Virus record (IMG/VR): IMGVR_UViG_3300036790_000802
Location: 1 to 34,882 of that record
Reading direction: 5' to 3' (one strand)
DNA length: 34,882 nucleotides
Origin: a virus
Shown: positions 23,344 to 30,879 of the stretch, one piece after another
Numbering within the stretch: the stretch's first letter is position 1
Layout of the letters: the number at the start of each line of letters is the position of its first letter
Program-made: the position numbers and the translations under genes
Notes under the pieces: model-generated
The model's database searches: none
Told to the model about the DNA's origin: nothing
Seen by the model: only the letters and a program-made list of their open reading frames with translations

Positions 23344-25035
23344 TTATGCTGCGACTGGAAGGGGCGGCTGGGGCAATTGCGCGGGTTTCGCGCCAGGTGG
23401 CCCCGGCGGGGCTCCGGGTAATGCTGGCTGCTGGTCGTCGAAGTTCATGACCTCGGCCTTTTCTTCCGGCGTGAGGTCAAGCCAGTCGAGCGTCTTTTGC
23501 TTCTGGATCTTCTGTAAGGGGATGTTGTTCGGGAACTGCGCCGTCGCGACCTGGAGCTTCTGGACGGTCTGCAAGGCGTCGGATTCCTTGTCGGCCTTTG
23601 AGCCAACGGTCACTTTGTAACCCTCTTTAGAATAGGTCTTTGCGAGATCCAATGTTTTTGCGTAGAACTTGCCGCTCGCGCCTTTCTTGTGGAGCTTTGG
23701 CTTTTGCATCGTCGAACCATTCGCCTGGACCAAAGCGACAAAGATATTCCCGATGTCCTCCCAATACCGTTTGTGATATTTCGAAACGTTCTGCGCGCGC
23801 TGCTTCGCTTTGGAAGCGAGGATCTGGATCTCCTGGGCGGTCTGCTGCGCACCTTGCTGGTTCGGGTCGGTGTCGCCGTTCTCTATCGCCGTGGCGCCGG
23901 ACACACCCTGAATCTCACCGTCGATAAAGTTGAGCTCGTTGAACACATCTTCCATCTCGGGAATCTGTACGCTCGTGAGCACGTCTTTCGGCGGACCGGG
24001 CAATGGATAGAATCCGAAGGGTGCCGGATCATAGCCCACCGGCGTCCAGCCCTCCTTGAGCGTCGAGTCGTAGAAGTTCATCCCGTAATTTACGAGCGTG
24101 CCATTCTCGACCTTCTGGCTCCAGCGCGCGTTCGCGACAAGGTTCAATCCTCGAACCGAATCCGCCCCGCCGTCGCTCCATACATCAGTCCGTTCGGTAT
24201 CTCCTGCCCATGATGCCCACGAGAGCATATTGATGCCCAAGATCTCTTCAAGCGGTTTCTGCATCAGGATCTCGGTGCCGTTCGCCGTCACGACGACCAT
24301 GACAACATCTTTCTGTTGGTCCGGGTCCCACACTTTCTGCTGGCACTCGTTCAGCTCAACATACGTTTCACCGACGACCGGCAAAAGAGCATCCGGCACG
24401 CCCATGTCACTCATCCGTTGTGTCCGGTCGGCGACAGCAAGCGAGTTCTGGCCGGCCTGAATCAATCCCTGCTTTGTAGCGAAAAACACCTCAAGGCGGC
24501 TGATTGCCGCAGCGTCATAGAGCGGATTCAATTTGATGTCCGAGAGCGTGCGATAGATTCCGATGTGGGTGATCCTGCGGCCGGATTGGATGTCCCAAGG
24601 ATTCGCATAGCGGTCCAAGAGAACATCCTGCGGGTCGATGACCTCCATCGAAAACCAGCCGTCGATGATGTTCAGCTTCATGAACGACCGGCCGTACAGC
24701 CATTCCTGCTTGCGATCGACTTCCTCAAGGATGTCCAGGCGCAATCGGTCGGCACACTCCGTCCAATAGGCGTTCAGGAAGAGTTCCTTCTGCCCGTCGT
24801 TGCCCTTGTCCTCATACTCGTTATCGACCGGCCAATTCGTCTGGGTGAGATACGTCTTGAGCGTCTTCTTCATATACGGCACGTTCACCGATTGCCGCTG
24901 GGTCAGGCGGTTGATGATGACCGTATCTCTGTATAGCTCGTAGTTCGTCGTCCATTGCGGATGACGACGCAAGCGCCAATTCAAATCGGCCTGGTAATTC
25001 TTCTGGATGGATTCGATGGAGAGAGGTTGAACCAT
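23344..25035 (-). CDS. Portal protein
   Basis: A 563-residue protein that would form the dodecameric DNA entry ring at one capsid vertex. Recognised by the early VNVPYMKKTLKTYLTQTNWPV, the LYGRSFMKLNII and VIDPQDVLLDRYANPW segments (about 115-145), the middle FNELNFIDGEIQGVSGATAIENG, and a helical C-terminal crown (TAQEIQILASKAKQRAQNVSK), all in portal-typical order. The C-terminus ends in a Pro-rich tail. It follows the terminase genes with a plus-strand gene inserted between. A GAGGTCGAACG element, similar to the AAAGGTCG motif, lies just upstream. Confidence 0.85.
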   Translation of the reverse strand: MVQPLSIESIQKNYQADLNWRLRRHPQWTTNYELYRDTVIINRLTQRQSVNVPYMKKTLKTYLTQTNWPVDNEYEDKGNDGQKELFLNAYWTECADRLRLDILEEVDRKQEWLYGRSFMKLNIIDGWFSMEVIDPQDVLLDRYANPWDIQSGRRITHIGIYRTLSDIKLNPLYDAAAISRLEVFFATKQGLIQAGQNSLAVADRTQRMSDMGVPDALLPVVGETYVELNECQQKVWDPDQQKDVVMVVVTANGTEILMQKPLEEILGINMLSWASWAGDTERTDVWSDGGADSVRGLNLVANARWSQKVENGTLVNYGMNFYDSTLKEGWTPVGYDPAPFGFYPLPGPPKDVLTSVQIPEMEDVFNELNFIDGEIQGVSGATAIENGDTDPNQQGAQQTAQEIQILASKAKQRAQNVSKYHKRYWEDIGNIFVALVQANGSTMQKPKLHKKGASGKFYAKTLDLAKTYSKEGYKVTVGSKADKESDALQTVQKLQVATAQFPNNIPLQKIQKQKTLDWLDLTPEEKAEVMNFDDQQPALPGAPPGPPGAKPAQLPQPPLPVAA

Positions 25036-25096
25036 TTAAGGAAACGTTCGACCTCGTTTGCCTTCATTATGAGTGGCAATAGAAATATGTAAAGGG

Positions 25097-25108
25097 CTGG
25101 GGATAAGT
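25097..25108. repeat. Copy 2 of dispersed repeat CTGGGGATAAGT
   Basis: Identical over 12 bases to 1953-1964 and 33283-33294. It lies 18 bp upstream of the plus-strand membrane gene start, in the only gap between portal and large terminase. Confidence 0.6.
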
Positions 25109-25126
25109 CGTGCTACGATTCCCGGC

Positions 25127-25540
25127 ATGACCAATTTAGTTCCGGCAACTGGCTCTGTCTGTCTTGGGATTGTGTTCGGATGGCTGGTTCGTTATTGTAT
25201 GCGGCGGTTCAAGAAATTCAGTGCCGCTACGCTTACCACGATCGCGTCGGTATTGGTGGGCGGGGTAGCGATCAAATTCCTGAACTCAGACCCGACGGTT
25301 CTGTGGTTTTATCCCATCGGACTGCTTATTGGATTCATTGTTTACTCTGTAGTGGGATATTTTGCGATTCGATTCGGCGGCAGCAAATACGACCAAGTTC
25401 TTTTTTGCAGAGTGGATACAGAACGAATCCCGAAGAAACTTCCGAATGAGACAGAGAGAGAATTCTTAGAGCGCGTTGAACCTCTTATCCCGGCATCCCC
25501 GGATAGCTCTTCACCAAGCCAGTCGTCGGGGCCGGAATGA
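25127..25540 (+). CDS. Plus-strand multi-span membrane protein (moron)
   Basis: A 137-residue protein with about three hydrophobic segments (near residues 8-24, 34-50, and 60-82), a basic RRFKKF loop after the first, and a charged, Pro/Ser-rich C-terminal tail. It is encoded against the surrounding virion operon, and its last 56 bases overlap the 3' end of the large terminase gene antisense. An extended -10-like TGCTACGAT (25111-25119) sits just before the ATG with little room for a leader, so the mRNA may be leaderless. Likely a lysogenic-conversion or exclusion protein; no family recognised. Confidence 0.6.
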   Translation: MTNLVPATGSVCLGIVFGWLVRYCMRRFKKFSAATLTTIASVLVGGVAIKFLNSDPTVLWFYPIGLLIGFIVYSVVGYFAIRFGGSKYDQVLFCRVDTERIPKKLPNETEREFLERVEPLIPASPDSSSPSQSSGPE

Positions 25541-26660
25541 ATCCAACCGGCTTCTGAACTTCAAAGAACATCCGCATGATGAAGCAGTCGCCATAGTCCG
25601 GTGATCTGCCGAGCGTCTTTTTGGTCTCATCCTTCGATTGAATCTTGCGCTTGCCGTCCTTGTCGGCGTCCTTGCTCTTGATTTGCTCCAGTTCCTCAAT
25701 GAGCGCCTGACGTTCGGATTCGCTCGGGTTCGTGACTTTCATCTGATGGGTATTCACGAGATCGGCGAGCTTATAAGCGCATTGCGCTTTCAAGCTGTCG
25801 AAGTTCTCCGGCTCCCTGGTGATGGGATTTTCAAATGGCCGGTGGTTCGCGACAAAACCCTTGATGCCTTTCAAATGGTCAACGATGCCGCCGCCGATAC
25901 CGTCTTCATCCACGAGAATGTGCGAGTATGGAATTGACTCCTGGATGGCGAATTGGCGGATGTCTTCCTCCGTTTTGTCGGTGCCCTGCATCGTTCTCAT
26001 GACCGTTTTGTAGCAGTGCAATCCCTTCCAGAACGTGAACACGATCCTGTCCCCGCCGAAGCGCGCGGCATCGACGATGAGATACTTCACTGTTGAGTCA
26101 ATGACCGTGTTGGTGAACAGGTCGGTCAACGCGTCGTAATCGATCATCGCGTTTTCCGATTCATATTCCCAAATGCCCTGCATCAAACGCTGGCGGCTGA
26201 TCTTGTCCGTGAGTTCCGCGAGTTGCTTGCCGTAGATCTCTCGGGTAAATGGATTGTCGTTATAGAGCGCCTGGATGAATGCATACTGAGGCGGAAGCGT
26301 TCCCGCCTTCCACGGCTTATAGAACAGCGTGTAGAGCCAATTCTTGTCGGGGTTAGCGGTTAAGCCGATCTTCGGGAGAAGGCCGAACTCCTCGTTCTTG
26401 TGCCGCCCGACGCGGGACTTCAAAACATCGAACGCTTTGAACTGGATCTCACCGGCTTCCTCGATGTCGCCGTTCGTATATTCGAGCGAGCCGAACCGCT
26501 GATACTCCGGGTCAGAGGGCTGGAAGTCGAGATCGAGCAGATCTATCGTCGAGCCGTTCTTGAAGTGGATGACGTTGTATTTGCCGTCCAGCCACCAATC
26601 GTCCTTCGGGATTTTGTGAAACGCGCATACTTTCGTCCACGTGATGAACGTGGACTGCAT
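25485..26660 (-). CDS. terL: Terminase large subunit, C-terminal part (frameshifted)
   Basis: A 391-residue frame that holds the end of the packaging ATPase and the nuclease domain that cuts the concatemer: acidic IEEAGE near residue 66, YLIVDAARFGGD (about 193-204), HILVDEDGIGGGIV (about 248-261) and SPDYGDCF near the C-terminus provide the RNase H-like acidic residues. The Walker A motif is missing here but present in the adjacent frame 26669-26854. The sequence FIGRKELKRL reads in this frame just before the ATG, so the two pieces were one gene. The break lies at about 26686-26693. The terminase is encoded upstream of portal as expected. Confidence 0.8.
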   Translation of the reverse strand: MQSTFITWTKVCAFHKIPKDDWWLDGKYNVIHFKNGSTIDLLDLDFQPSDPEYQRFGSLEYTNGDIEEAGEIQFKAFDVLKSRVGRHKNEEFGLLPKIGLTANPDKNWLYTLFYKPWKAGTLPPQYAFIQALYNDNPFTREIYGKQLAELTDKISRQRLMQGIWEYESENAMIDYDALTDLFTNTVIDSTVKYLIVDAARFGGDRIVFTFWKGLHCYKTVMRTMQGTDKTEEDIRQFAIQESIPYSHILVDEDGIGGGIVDHLKGIKGFVANHRPFENPITREPENFDSLKAQCAYKLADLVNTHQMKVTNPSESERQALIEELEQIKSKDADKDGKRKIQSKDETKKTLGRSPDYGDCFIMRMFFEVQKPVGFIPAPTTGLVKSYPGMPG

Positions 26661-26668
26661 GAGGCGCT

Positions 26669-26854
26669 TTAATTCCTTACGGCCGATGAACGAATGCCCG
26701 GATAAGCGTACGCTTCGTACAATCGCTTCTCGCAGATGTGCCAGCTTTTCCCTCCGCCCGCGCCTCCGCCGAAAAATATGAAGCGCGTGACGGAATCAAG
26801 CCAGAACTGCCATGCGAGGTACTGTTTAGTTGTCGGTTTTATCTGGACGATCAT
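26669..26854 (-). CDS. terL: Terminase large subunit, N-terminal part (frameshifted)
   Basis: A 61-residue frame with the P-loop of the packaging motor, FGGGAGGGKSW (Walker A, residues 28-38), following RFIF. After AYPGIR the frame runs into a stop (SSAVRN), while the neighbouring frame continues as FIGRKELKRL into the 25485-26660 piece. A missing base (net -1) near 26690 would restore one protein of about 455 residues, a normal terL size. There is no slippery heptamer at the site, so a sequencing or assembly error, or a real mutation, is more likely than programmed frameshifting. It overlaps the small terminase gene by 29 bases. Confidence 0.8.
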   Translation of the reverse strand: MIVQIKPTTKQYLAWQFWLDSVTRFIFFGGGAGGGKSWHICEKRLYEAYAYPGIRSSAVRN

Positions 26855-27305
26855 TCGGCGGGATCATTTGAAAGCCAGTCACTCGTTCGCCGCCTGATGT
26901 CACATCAACCTTCTCCGTGATGCGCTGCCGAATTTTGTTGTATTCACGGATCGCCGATACTTTCGGTTCGAGCTTATCGTTTTGGAGGATGACTTTTGCG
27001 AGCTGGGCATCGACAATATCGTCCTTCAACATCTCGTTCAGGAGTTTCGTAATGCGTTCTTGCACCTTAAGGTTCCTCAAGAGTACTGAACCTTGCACGC
27101 TACACACTCGGTAAGCTTTGTCGTACTCGCTTGATTCGATCAAATGGCCTTCATCGTCCCGCGATTCTTCGTGCGACAGCGTTTCGAGTTTGTAGTTGTA
27201 CGCCTCGGCATAGCAGAGCGTCGCATTACCAAACAGCTCTTCGTTCTTCACGTAGAGCTGGCAGAAGAGTTCATGTTGGGGTTTGAGCGGGACGGCCTTA
27301 GCCAT
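26826..27305 (-). CDS. terS: Terminase small subunit
   Basis: A 159-residue protein. The N-terminal helix-turn-helix-like part has LKPQHELFCQLYVKNEELFGN and ATLCYAEAYNY, a pattern of small terminase DNA-recognition domains. It is followed by a helical oligomerisation region (LLRNLKVQERITKLLNEMLKD) and a charged tail. It recognises packaging sites and loads the large subunit. It lies directly upstream of terL, overlapping it by 29 bases, in the usual order. Confidence 0.75.
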   Translation of the reverse strand: MAKAVPLKPQHELFCQLYVKNEELFGNATLCYAEAYNYKLETLSHEESRDDEGHLIESSEYDKAYRVCSVQGSVLLRNLKVQERITKLLNEMLKDDIVDAQLAKVILQNDKLEPKVSAIREYNKIRQRITEKVDVTSGGERVTGFQMIPPNDRPDKTDN

Positions 27306-27546
27306 TCTTGAATTGGTATCGTTTCGCGTCGTCGATGATCGCGTTTGCCAGGTCTTTCCTTGTCTTTGCGGTGATCGTGAATGCCACGAACTTTGCTCCG
27401 TGCTTTATGACTTTCTTCCGTTTGTCATAATCCTTCGGGCGAACGACAACGTAATGCTTATCTACGCACGGAAGTTTGCAGGGATCGGCGGGAATGTTGG
27501 TATCTCCCAATTCCATGACGAGGTTGAGCGGTTGAGCCTTAGACAT
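27298..27546 (-). CDS. Small conserved-looking phage protein
   Basis: An 82-residue mixed alpha/beta protein with KHYVVVRPKDYDKRKKVIKHGA and FTITAKTRKDLANAIIDDAK. It overlaps terS by 8 bases at its 3' end and the upstream gene by 8 bases at its 5' end, so translation is probably coupled. It is basic, as would suit DNA or RNA contact. No family is recognised. Confidence 0.6.
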   Translation of the reverse strand: MSKAQPLNLVMELGDTNIPADPCKLPCVDKHYVVVRPKDYDKRKKVIKHGAKFVAFTITAKTRKDLANAIIDDAKRYQFKNG

Positions 27547-27736
27547 TGAACTCGTGTTTCGTTTTGGCTTCCGGCGCGAGAACGATCAGCATCAATCCTT
27601 TCCACAGGAACCACGGCATCAGCTTTGGTTTCCTCCGGATCAGTTTTTTCGCCAGGAAGTGCATGGTCGCGGGGTCTTCGAGGATCTCGACGACTTTTCT
27701 ATTGATGGTGAGGGTGCGGTCGAATTTTCGGGACAT
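27539..27736 (-). CDS. Small basic protein upstream of terminase genes
   Basis: A 65-residue protein starting MSRKFDRTLTINRKVVEILE, with a basic patch KKLIRRKPK and a hydrophobic WFLWKGLMLIVLA segment (about 40-52) that may insert in membrane. I start it at ATG 27736 because the TGA of the upstream membrane peptide overlaps it (TGATG); longer in-frame starts exist. It overlaps the next gene by 8 bases. Function unknown. Confidence 0.55.
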   Translation of the reverse strand: MSRKFDRTLTINRKVVEILEDPATMHFLAKKLIRRKPKLMPWFLWKGLMLIVLAPEAKTKHEFNV

Positions 27737-27837
27737 CAGAGATGGGTGAGGATTTGGAGCGCCGCGACAGTGAAAAGAAAGGTGAGGGCAACGAGGCACA
27801 GAAGCCGCAGGGATGCCTTGAATGTCTTGGATGTCAT
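27736..27837 (-). CDS. Tiny membrane peptide
   Basis: A 33-residue peptide, MTSKTFKASLRLLCLVALTF followed by more hydrophobic residues and ending HL: a basic start and one membrane span. The stop codon overlaps the next gene's ATG (TGATG), which supports it as a real coupled gene at the start of the terminase operon. Possibly a lysis or superinfection-related peptide; not recognised. Confidence 0.5.
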   Translation of the reverse strand: MTSKTFKASLRLLCLVALTFLFTVAALQILTHL

Positions 27838-27979
27838 GGGGAATGGTTTAACTGTGCGGGATTTCAGGGAAAAGTCAAGCGGCGCGGGGTGTCGTTTAGG
27901 AATCCACGATCGCGCGACAGGAAGCTCTGGGGTTGATCGCATAGAATTAGGAGATATTTCGCCAAGAAAGAATACGAGA

Positions 27980-28411
27980 ATGGATATTGCCCAATTCTTG
28001 GTTTCATTGGTCGGCGGTGGACTTGCTGGCGGCGGGGTCAGCACCATCTCAAACCGGTTGCTCCACTACCGGTCACTTCGTACACAGTTCGAGCCAAAAG
28101 TGAGCAGTATGCTAGCTGCCTATGCAATTCGGCTGGAAACCCCTCAAGGAAGATTCTTAATTCGAATTGCCGGAAAGAATCCTTCGACAGAGGATACCGG
28201 CTTTGTAGATCACCGAAGCAATTTTGTGTTGGACCTCGTTCAATTCAATGAACTAAGGGAAGTTCGCGTCTTGAGGAAAAAGATGCTGTCCAATTCTCAA
28301 GGTTACGGGCTCATCGAGGCGATTCATTTTAAAACTGATCTGACACCGGAAAGGAATGCTCTTGTGGAGTGCTTAATTATTGTTCAAGGGAAATTAGGGC
28401 TCTCAAAGTAA
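27980..28411 (+). CDS. Plus-strand protein with an N-terminal membrane-like segment
   Basis: A 143-residue protein starting MDIAQFLVSLVGGGLAGGGV, a Gly-rich hydrophobic N-terminus that may be a membrane anchor, followed by a soluble domain (SLRTQFEPKVSSMLAAYAIR; C-terminal ALVECLIIVQGKLGLSK). It is divergent from the terminase operon and more AT-rich than the virion genes. I start it at ATG 27980 because the upstream in-frame sequence is antisense to the terminase operon leader genes and not protein-like. Likely a moron expressed separately from the lytic genes. Function unknown. Confidence 0.6.
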   Translation: MDIAQFLVSLVGGGLAGGGVSTISNRLLHYRSLRTQFEPKVSSMLAAYAIRLETPQGRFLIRIAGKNPSTEDTGFVDHRSNFVLDLVQFNELREVRVLRKKMLSNSQGYGLIEAIHFKTDLTPERNALVECLIIVQGKLGLSK

Positions 28412-28492
28412 TTGATGATCTGGCCTGAGCTCAAAATACAACTGCTGATACGCCCTCGGACCCATCCTCGCGGCTGACCCGAAAGGAACTCA

Positions 28493-28804
28493 ATGGAGAA
28501 CGATCAAGCAATGCAGAAAGGGTATATTTGCACCTGCAAACAAGACGATCCGCCAAACGATAATCGCAATGTATACACGTTTTGCCGAGAGGTAGATCAG
28601 GCCATGTGTTGGCGGCATCGTGTTAGCGCGCAAATTCATTGTGACGATCTGAATCGGGGTGTGACGATTCCTCCTGGCGGCAATTATGTGTGCACGAATT
28701 TCGAGGTCGAAGAACTTGGGCCGGATAAATTCCTCATTTTCTGCGAAGCGCCATTCGAAGACCTCAGACACTCGCCGATCTATTTCACAACCAGGTACGT
28801 ATGA
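28493..28804 (+). CDS. Plus-strand Cys-containing small protein
   Basis: A 103-residue protein with AAGGAA before the ATG. It has several Cys (ICTCK near residue 12, FCREVDQAMCWRH near 31-43, and later HCDD, VCTN and IFCEA) and a Pro/Gly-rich IPPGGNYVC turn, suggesting a small beta fold with structural metal or disulphides. It follows the 27980 gene on the same strand, with an 81-bp gap. Its last 25 bases overlap the DUF1064 gene on the other strand. No family is recognised. Confidence 0.6.
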   Translation: MENDQAMQKGYICTCKQDDPPNDNRNVYTFCREVDQAMCWRHRVSAQIHCDDLNRGVTIPPGGNYVCTNFEVEELGPDKFLIFCEAPFEDLRHSPIYFTTRYV

Positions 28805-29232
28805 TCCGGGTGATCGGGAAGCCACATGATCTCTAGAAGCCGCTTTTTGAGCTTGTACACGTCCGTCTCGAATCCCTTCACTTCCACGAGCTCATAGCTC
28901 CCGTCCTTCTGCTTGACCCGAAAATCCACCCATAGGGAACATATCTTCTCGCCCTGGTACATGATCCTCACGGGGTACTGCCGTTCCCACGACTCAATAT
29001 CCTTCGCCTTGAGTCGCATATCGAGATTCATCGCGTAGTTCGCCTCGAACTTTGAGTCATACCAGAATCCGTTATAAAAACATGTCTTGGCGTGGTATTT
29101 GTTGGCGGCCATCGGGGCCGACCCTTTGACCTTCCCGCACAGGCAGACCGCATCGTGCGTCTCTATGTCTACGAAATATTTATGGGAATGCTTTTTTGCG
29201 AAACGCCTTTGAAGGTAGGGCGAGAGGGTCAT
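28780..29232 (-). CDS. DUF1064 PD-(D/E)XK nuclease-like protein
   Basis: A 150-residue protein recognised as DUF1064 by YDSKFEANYAMNLDMRLKA (about 58-76; E63), WVDFRV (D103) and ELVEVKGF (E117, K119), the acidic/Lys set of PD-(D/E)XK nucleases, plus a downstream K128. Such phage proteins are thought to act in DNA recombination or junction processing. The start ATG overlaps the stop of the upstream small zinc gene as ATGA. The 3' end overlaps a plus-strand gene by 25 bases. Confidence 0.8.
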   Translation of the reverse strand: MTLSPYLQRRFAKKHSHKYFVDIETHDAVCLCGKVKGSAPMAANKYHAKTCFYNGFWYDSKFEANYAMNLDMRLKAKDIESWERQYPVRIMYQGEKICSLWVDFRVKQKDGSYELVEVKGFETDVYKLKKRLLEIMWLPDHPDHTYLVVK

Positions 29233-29435
29233 CTAAAGCGTGGGTTAATTTGCTTCCTCGCCTTCAATCTCATCCGCTCGGCCATACTGAGATGGCAGTG
29301 GCACGAGCACCCATGATCGTGGCCGTTGAATTCTTCCCTGGGTACATAGCCGTCACAGGAGTCATGGCGCCCCGCCTTGCAATCAGCAGAAATGAGATGG
29401 ATTTTGATGTCGTCAAAGAATGGGGTGCGGGGCAT
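29229..29435 (-). CDS. Small Cys/His-rich protein
   Basis: A 68-residue protein with ADCKAGRHDSC (about 17-27) and HDHGCSCHCHL (about 39-49), enough Cys and His to bind one or two zinc ions. A basic C-terminal helix MAERMRLKARKQINPRFR follows. I start it at ATG 29435; an ATG at 29489 in the same frame would add 18 residues. Its stop overlaps the DUF1064 ATG (ATGA), suggesting joint expression. Possibly a DNA-binding partner; function unknown. Confidence 0.55.
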   Translation of the reverse strand: MPRTPFFDDIKIHLISADCKAGRHDSCDGYVPREEFNGHDHGCSCHCHLSMAERMRLKARKQINPRFR

Positions 29436-29506
29436 GGACGTGGAAATTTTGAAAGAGATTACTTCTAAGCGTACAATTCTCGCAAACATCGTCAACAGGT
29501 GAAAAC

Positions 29507-29728
29507 TTGGGCCTCCGGAAGAACGTCGTATACCGTTTTGTCGACGACCAAGGGGCGGACGAGCTGGAAGTTGACCATCCAGGTGCGCTCACAATCAGAA
29601 AGGGGGAGATCGTTGAAAAAAAGGGTAGGCTATGGCAGGTATGTTCCGTCCAGTGGGAATTATCTGACGAGAACTCCAAACGGGTGCCGACACTATGGGT
29701 CTATTTGCAAAAACCCCGGCTCCACTAA
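29507..29728 (+). CDS. Small beta-barrel-like protein, tandem paralogue 1
   Basis: A 73-residue protein with VVYRFVDDQG near the start and IRKGEIVEKKGRLWQVCSV (about 30-48), a strand-turn-strand layout like a small SH3/KOW-type barrel. It starts at TTG 29507 with AGGTGA at a reasonable distance. The next plus-strand gene is a diverged copy. It lies opposite to the regulator operon and after a gap from the DUF1064 pair. Function unknown. Confidence 0.55.
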   Translation: MGLRKNVVYRFVDDQGADELEVDHPGALTIRKGEIVEKKGRLWQVCSVQWELSDENSKRVPTLWVYLQKPRLH

Positions 29729-29763
29729 TCAGCGAAACCGCACTTTTACCGGAGAATGTTGAA

Positions 29764-29994
29764 GTGGTGAAAGTGCGCACAAGGCCCAAACACGTCGTCT
29801 ATCGATATAACGCCGATCCGCAGAGCGAAGAGAAGATCGCGGATCGCGCGGGTGATTTGCCATTTCACCGCGTGGGGGAAGTGATTACCCGGAACCGCAG
29901 ACAGTGGAAAGTGTCCAGCACCATCGACGAAGGCAGCGACACCGGGCCGGACTGGACTTTGATTCACCGAGTGCTTCTCACTGATTCGCTATAG
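29764..29994 (+). CDS. Small beta-barrel-like protein, tandem paralogue 2
   Basis: A 76-residue protein sharing the plan of the preceding gene: RPKHVVYRYNADPQ then FHRVGEVITRNRRQWKVSST. I place the start at GTG 29764, with GGAG 9 bases ahead, which gives a similar length to the first copy and no overlap with it. An ATG at 29695 would overlap the first gene by 34 bases. The last 17 bases overlap a minus-strand gene. Function unknown; it probably arose by tandem duplication. Confidence 0.55.
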   Translation: MVKVRTRPKHVVYRYNADPQSEEKIADRAGDLPFHRVGEVITRNRRQWKVSSTIDEGSDTGPDWTLIHRVLLTDSL

Positions 29995-30136
29995 AGTCCA
30001 TTAATTCCTCTCTCTTTGCGCACCGCGTAATGATGATCGGCCGCTCGCCCTTCCTGCTCAAGATCGCGCCCCATCCCTGAAGCGGGTGATACCAGCAATC
30101 CCATTCGTTATGAGCGAAGTCAATGCGGGTGGTCAT
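29978..30136 (-). CDS. Small Trp-rich protein
   Basis: A 52-residue protein, MTTRIDFAHNEWDCWYHPLQ then GWGAILSRKGERPIIITRC and a charged C-terminus. The start ATG overlaps the stop of the upstream gene as ATGA, which is in turn coupled to the winged-helix regulator gene. The three therefore form one unit. The dense W/H/Y start looks like a real folded protein. It ends in antisense overlap with the plus-strand paralogue 2. Not recognised. Confidence 0.55.
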   Translation of the reverse strand: MTTRIDFAHNEWDCWYHPLQGWGAILSRKGERPIIITRCAKREELMDSIANQ

Positions 30137-30378
30137 TTCTTTTTTGATTTCGTGTGGGGCACAATGCGGATTTCGACGGGGACGATCACTATTTTTGCGC
30201 TTCCGTGATTAAACTCGTCCGCACACTTTTTCAATTGTTTGAGTTTCTTTAGGTCATCCCCGATAGCGAATACTGTCTTGTCGTGAAGGTCGGGATAGTA
30301 ACCAGGAACAGCCACACCACATCCAAGAATCTCATCGCTACCAATTATTTGGATCCCCCACGCCTTTATCGTTTTCAT
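30133..30378 (-). CDS. Small alpha/beta protein coupled to the regulator
   Basis: An 81-residue protein starting MKTIKAWGIQIIGSDEILGC, with KLKQLKKCADEFNHGSAKIV and a basic end HTKSKKK. The ATG at 30378 overlaps the stop of the winged-helix gene (ATGA); longer upstream frames are antisense artefacts. It is probably part of the early/regulatory unit. Function unknown. Confidence 0.6.
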   Translation of the reverse strand: MKTIKAWGIQIIGSDEILGCGVAVPGYYPDLHDKTVFAIGDDLKKLKQLKKCADEFNHGSAKIVIVPVEIRIVPHTKSKKK

Positions 30379-30701
30379 ATTCCAAGTAATTGTGGATTTG
30401 CTTCGACCTTTGTCTCTTCCCTCGCCGGCGGCAGCACCGGATACTTCGCCTTCCACTGATGGGCGGTGTTCCCCGTTATTCTGCACTTCCTGCGCCCGGC
30501 ATCAATGACAAGTCCCATCTTTCGGAGCTCGTTCGTGCGGGGCGTGATTTCATTGATCGGGCGCGCCAAGGCATCGGCGATCTCCGCGTTCGTAAGCGCG
30601 ACGCTCGCATTGCGGAGATAGTGAAGCACGATGGCCTGGCGGTGGCCGAGGTTCGGGTAGATGTTCTTGAGATAGGTTTGAAGCGAAGTGTCCTGGATCA
30701 T
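30375..30701 (-). CDS. Winged-helix DNA-binding regulator
   Basis: A 108-residue protein with a compact winged-helix-turn-helix: GHRQAIVLHYLRNASVALTN (helix 1 and turn), AEIADALARPINEITPRTNELRKMGLVIDAG (helices 2-3), then a RRKCRITGNTAHQW wing. It resembles small phage MarR-like regulators that read a short site. The start is ATG 30701. A perfect palindrome at 30726-30743 lies 25 bp upstream and is a natural self-regulatory operator. It is first in an ATGA-linked operon of three. It could control the early or plus-strand genes opposite. Confidence 0.75.
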   Translation of the reverse strand: MIQDTSLQTYLKNIYPNLGHRQAIVLHYLRNASVALTNAEIADALARPINEITPRTNELRKMGLVIDAGRRKCRITGNTAHQWKAKYPVLPPAREETKVEANPQLLGI

Positions 30702-30725
30702 CTTGATTACTACTAATTTTCGATC

Positions 30726-30743
30726 TGCACCAAGCGTGGTGCA
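30726..30743. promoter_or_regulatory. Palindromic operator candidate
   Basis: TGCACCA-AGCG-TGGTGCA is a perfect inverted repeat (7-bp arms, 4-bp spacer). It sits between the winged-helix gene (minus, start 30701) and a plus-strand gene at 30880, so it could control both. Confidence 0.5.
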
Positions 30744-30879
30744 ATCCACAAATTTTCTCTTTCTTTGCACTTGCATCCACAGAAAACTAAAGATACTTTG
30801 AGAACCGAGCGATCCTAGGAAACATGAGATCTGGCCAGATGCTCCGTCAACGAACTCACTCTTCATCCAGGAGGGATGT

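Noticed and set aside
23689-24936. Plus-strand frames opposite the portal gene
   Set aside because: Antisense shadows; composition and lack of starts do not support genes.
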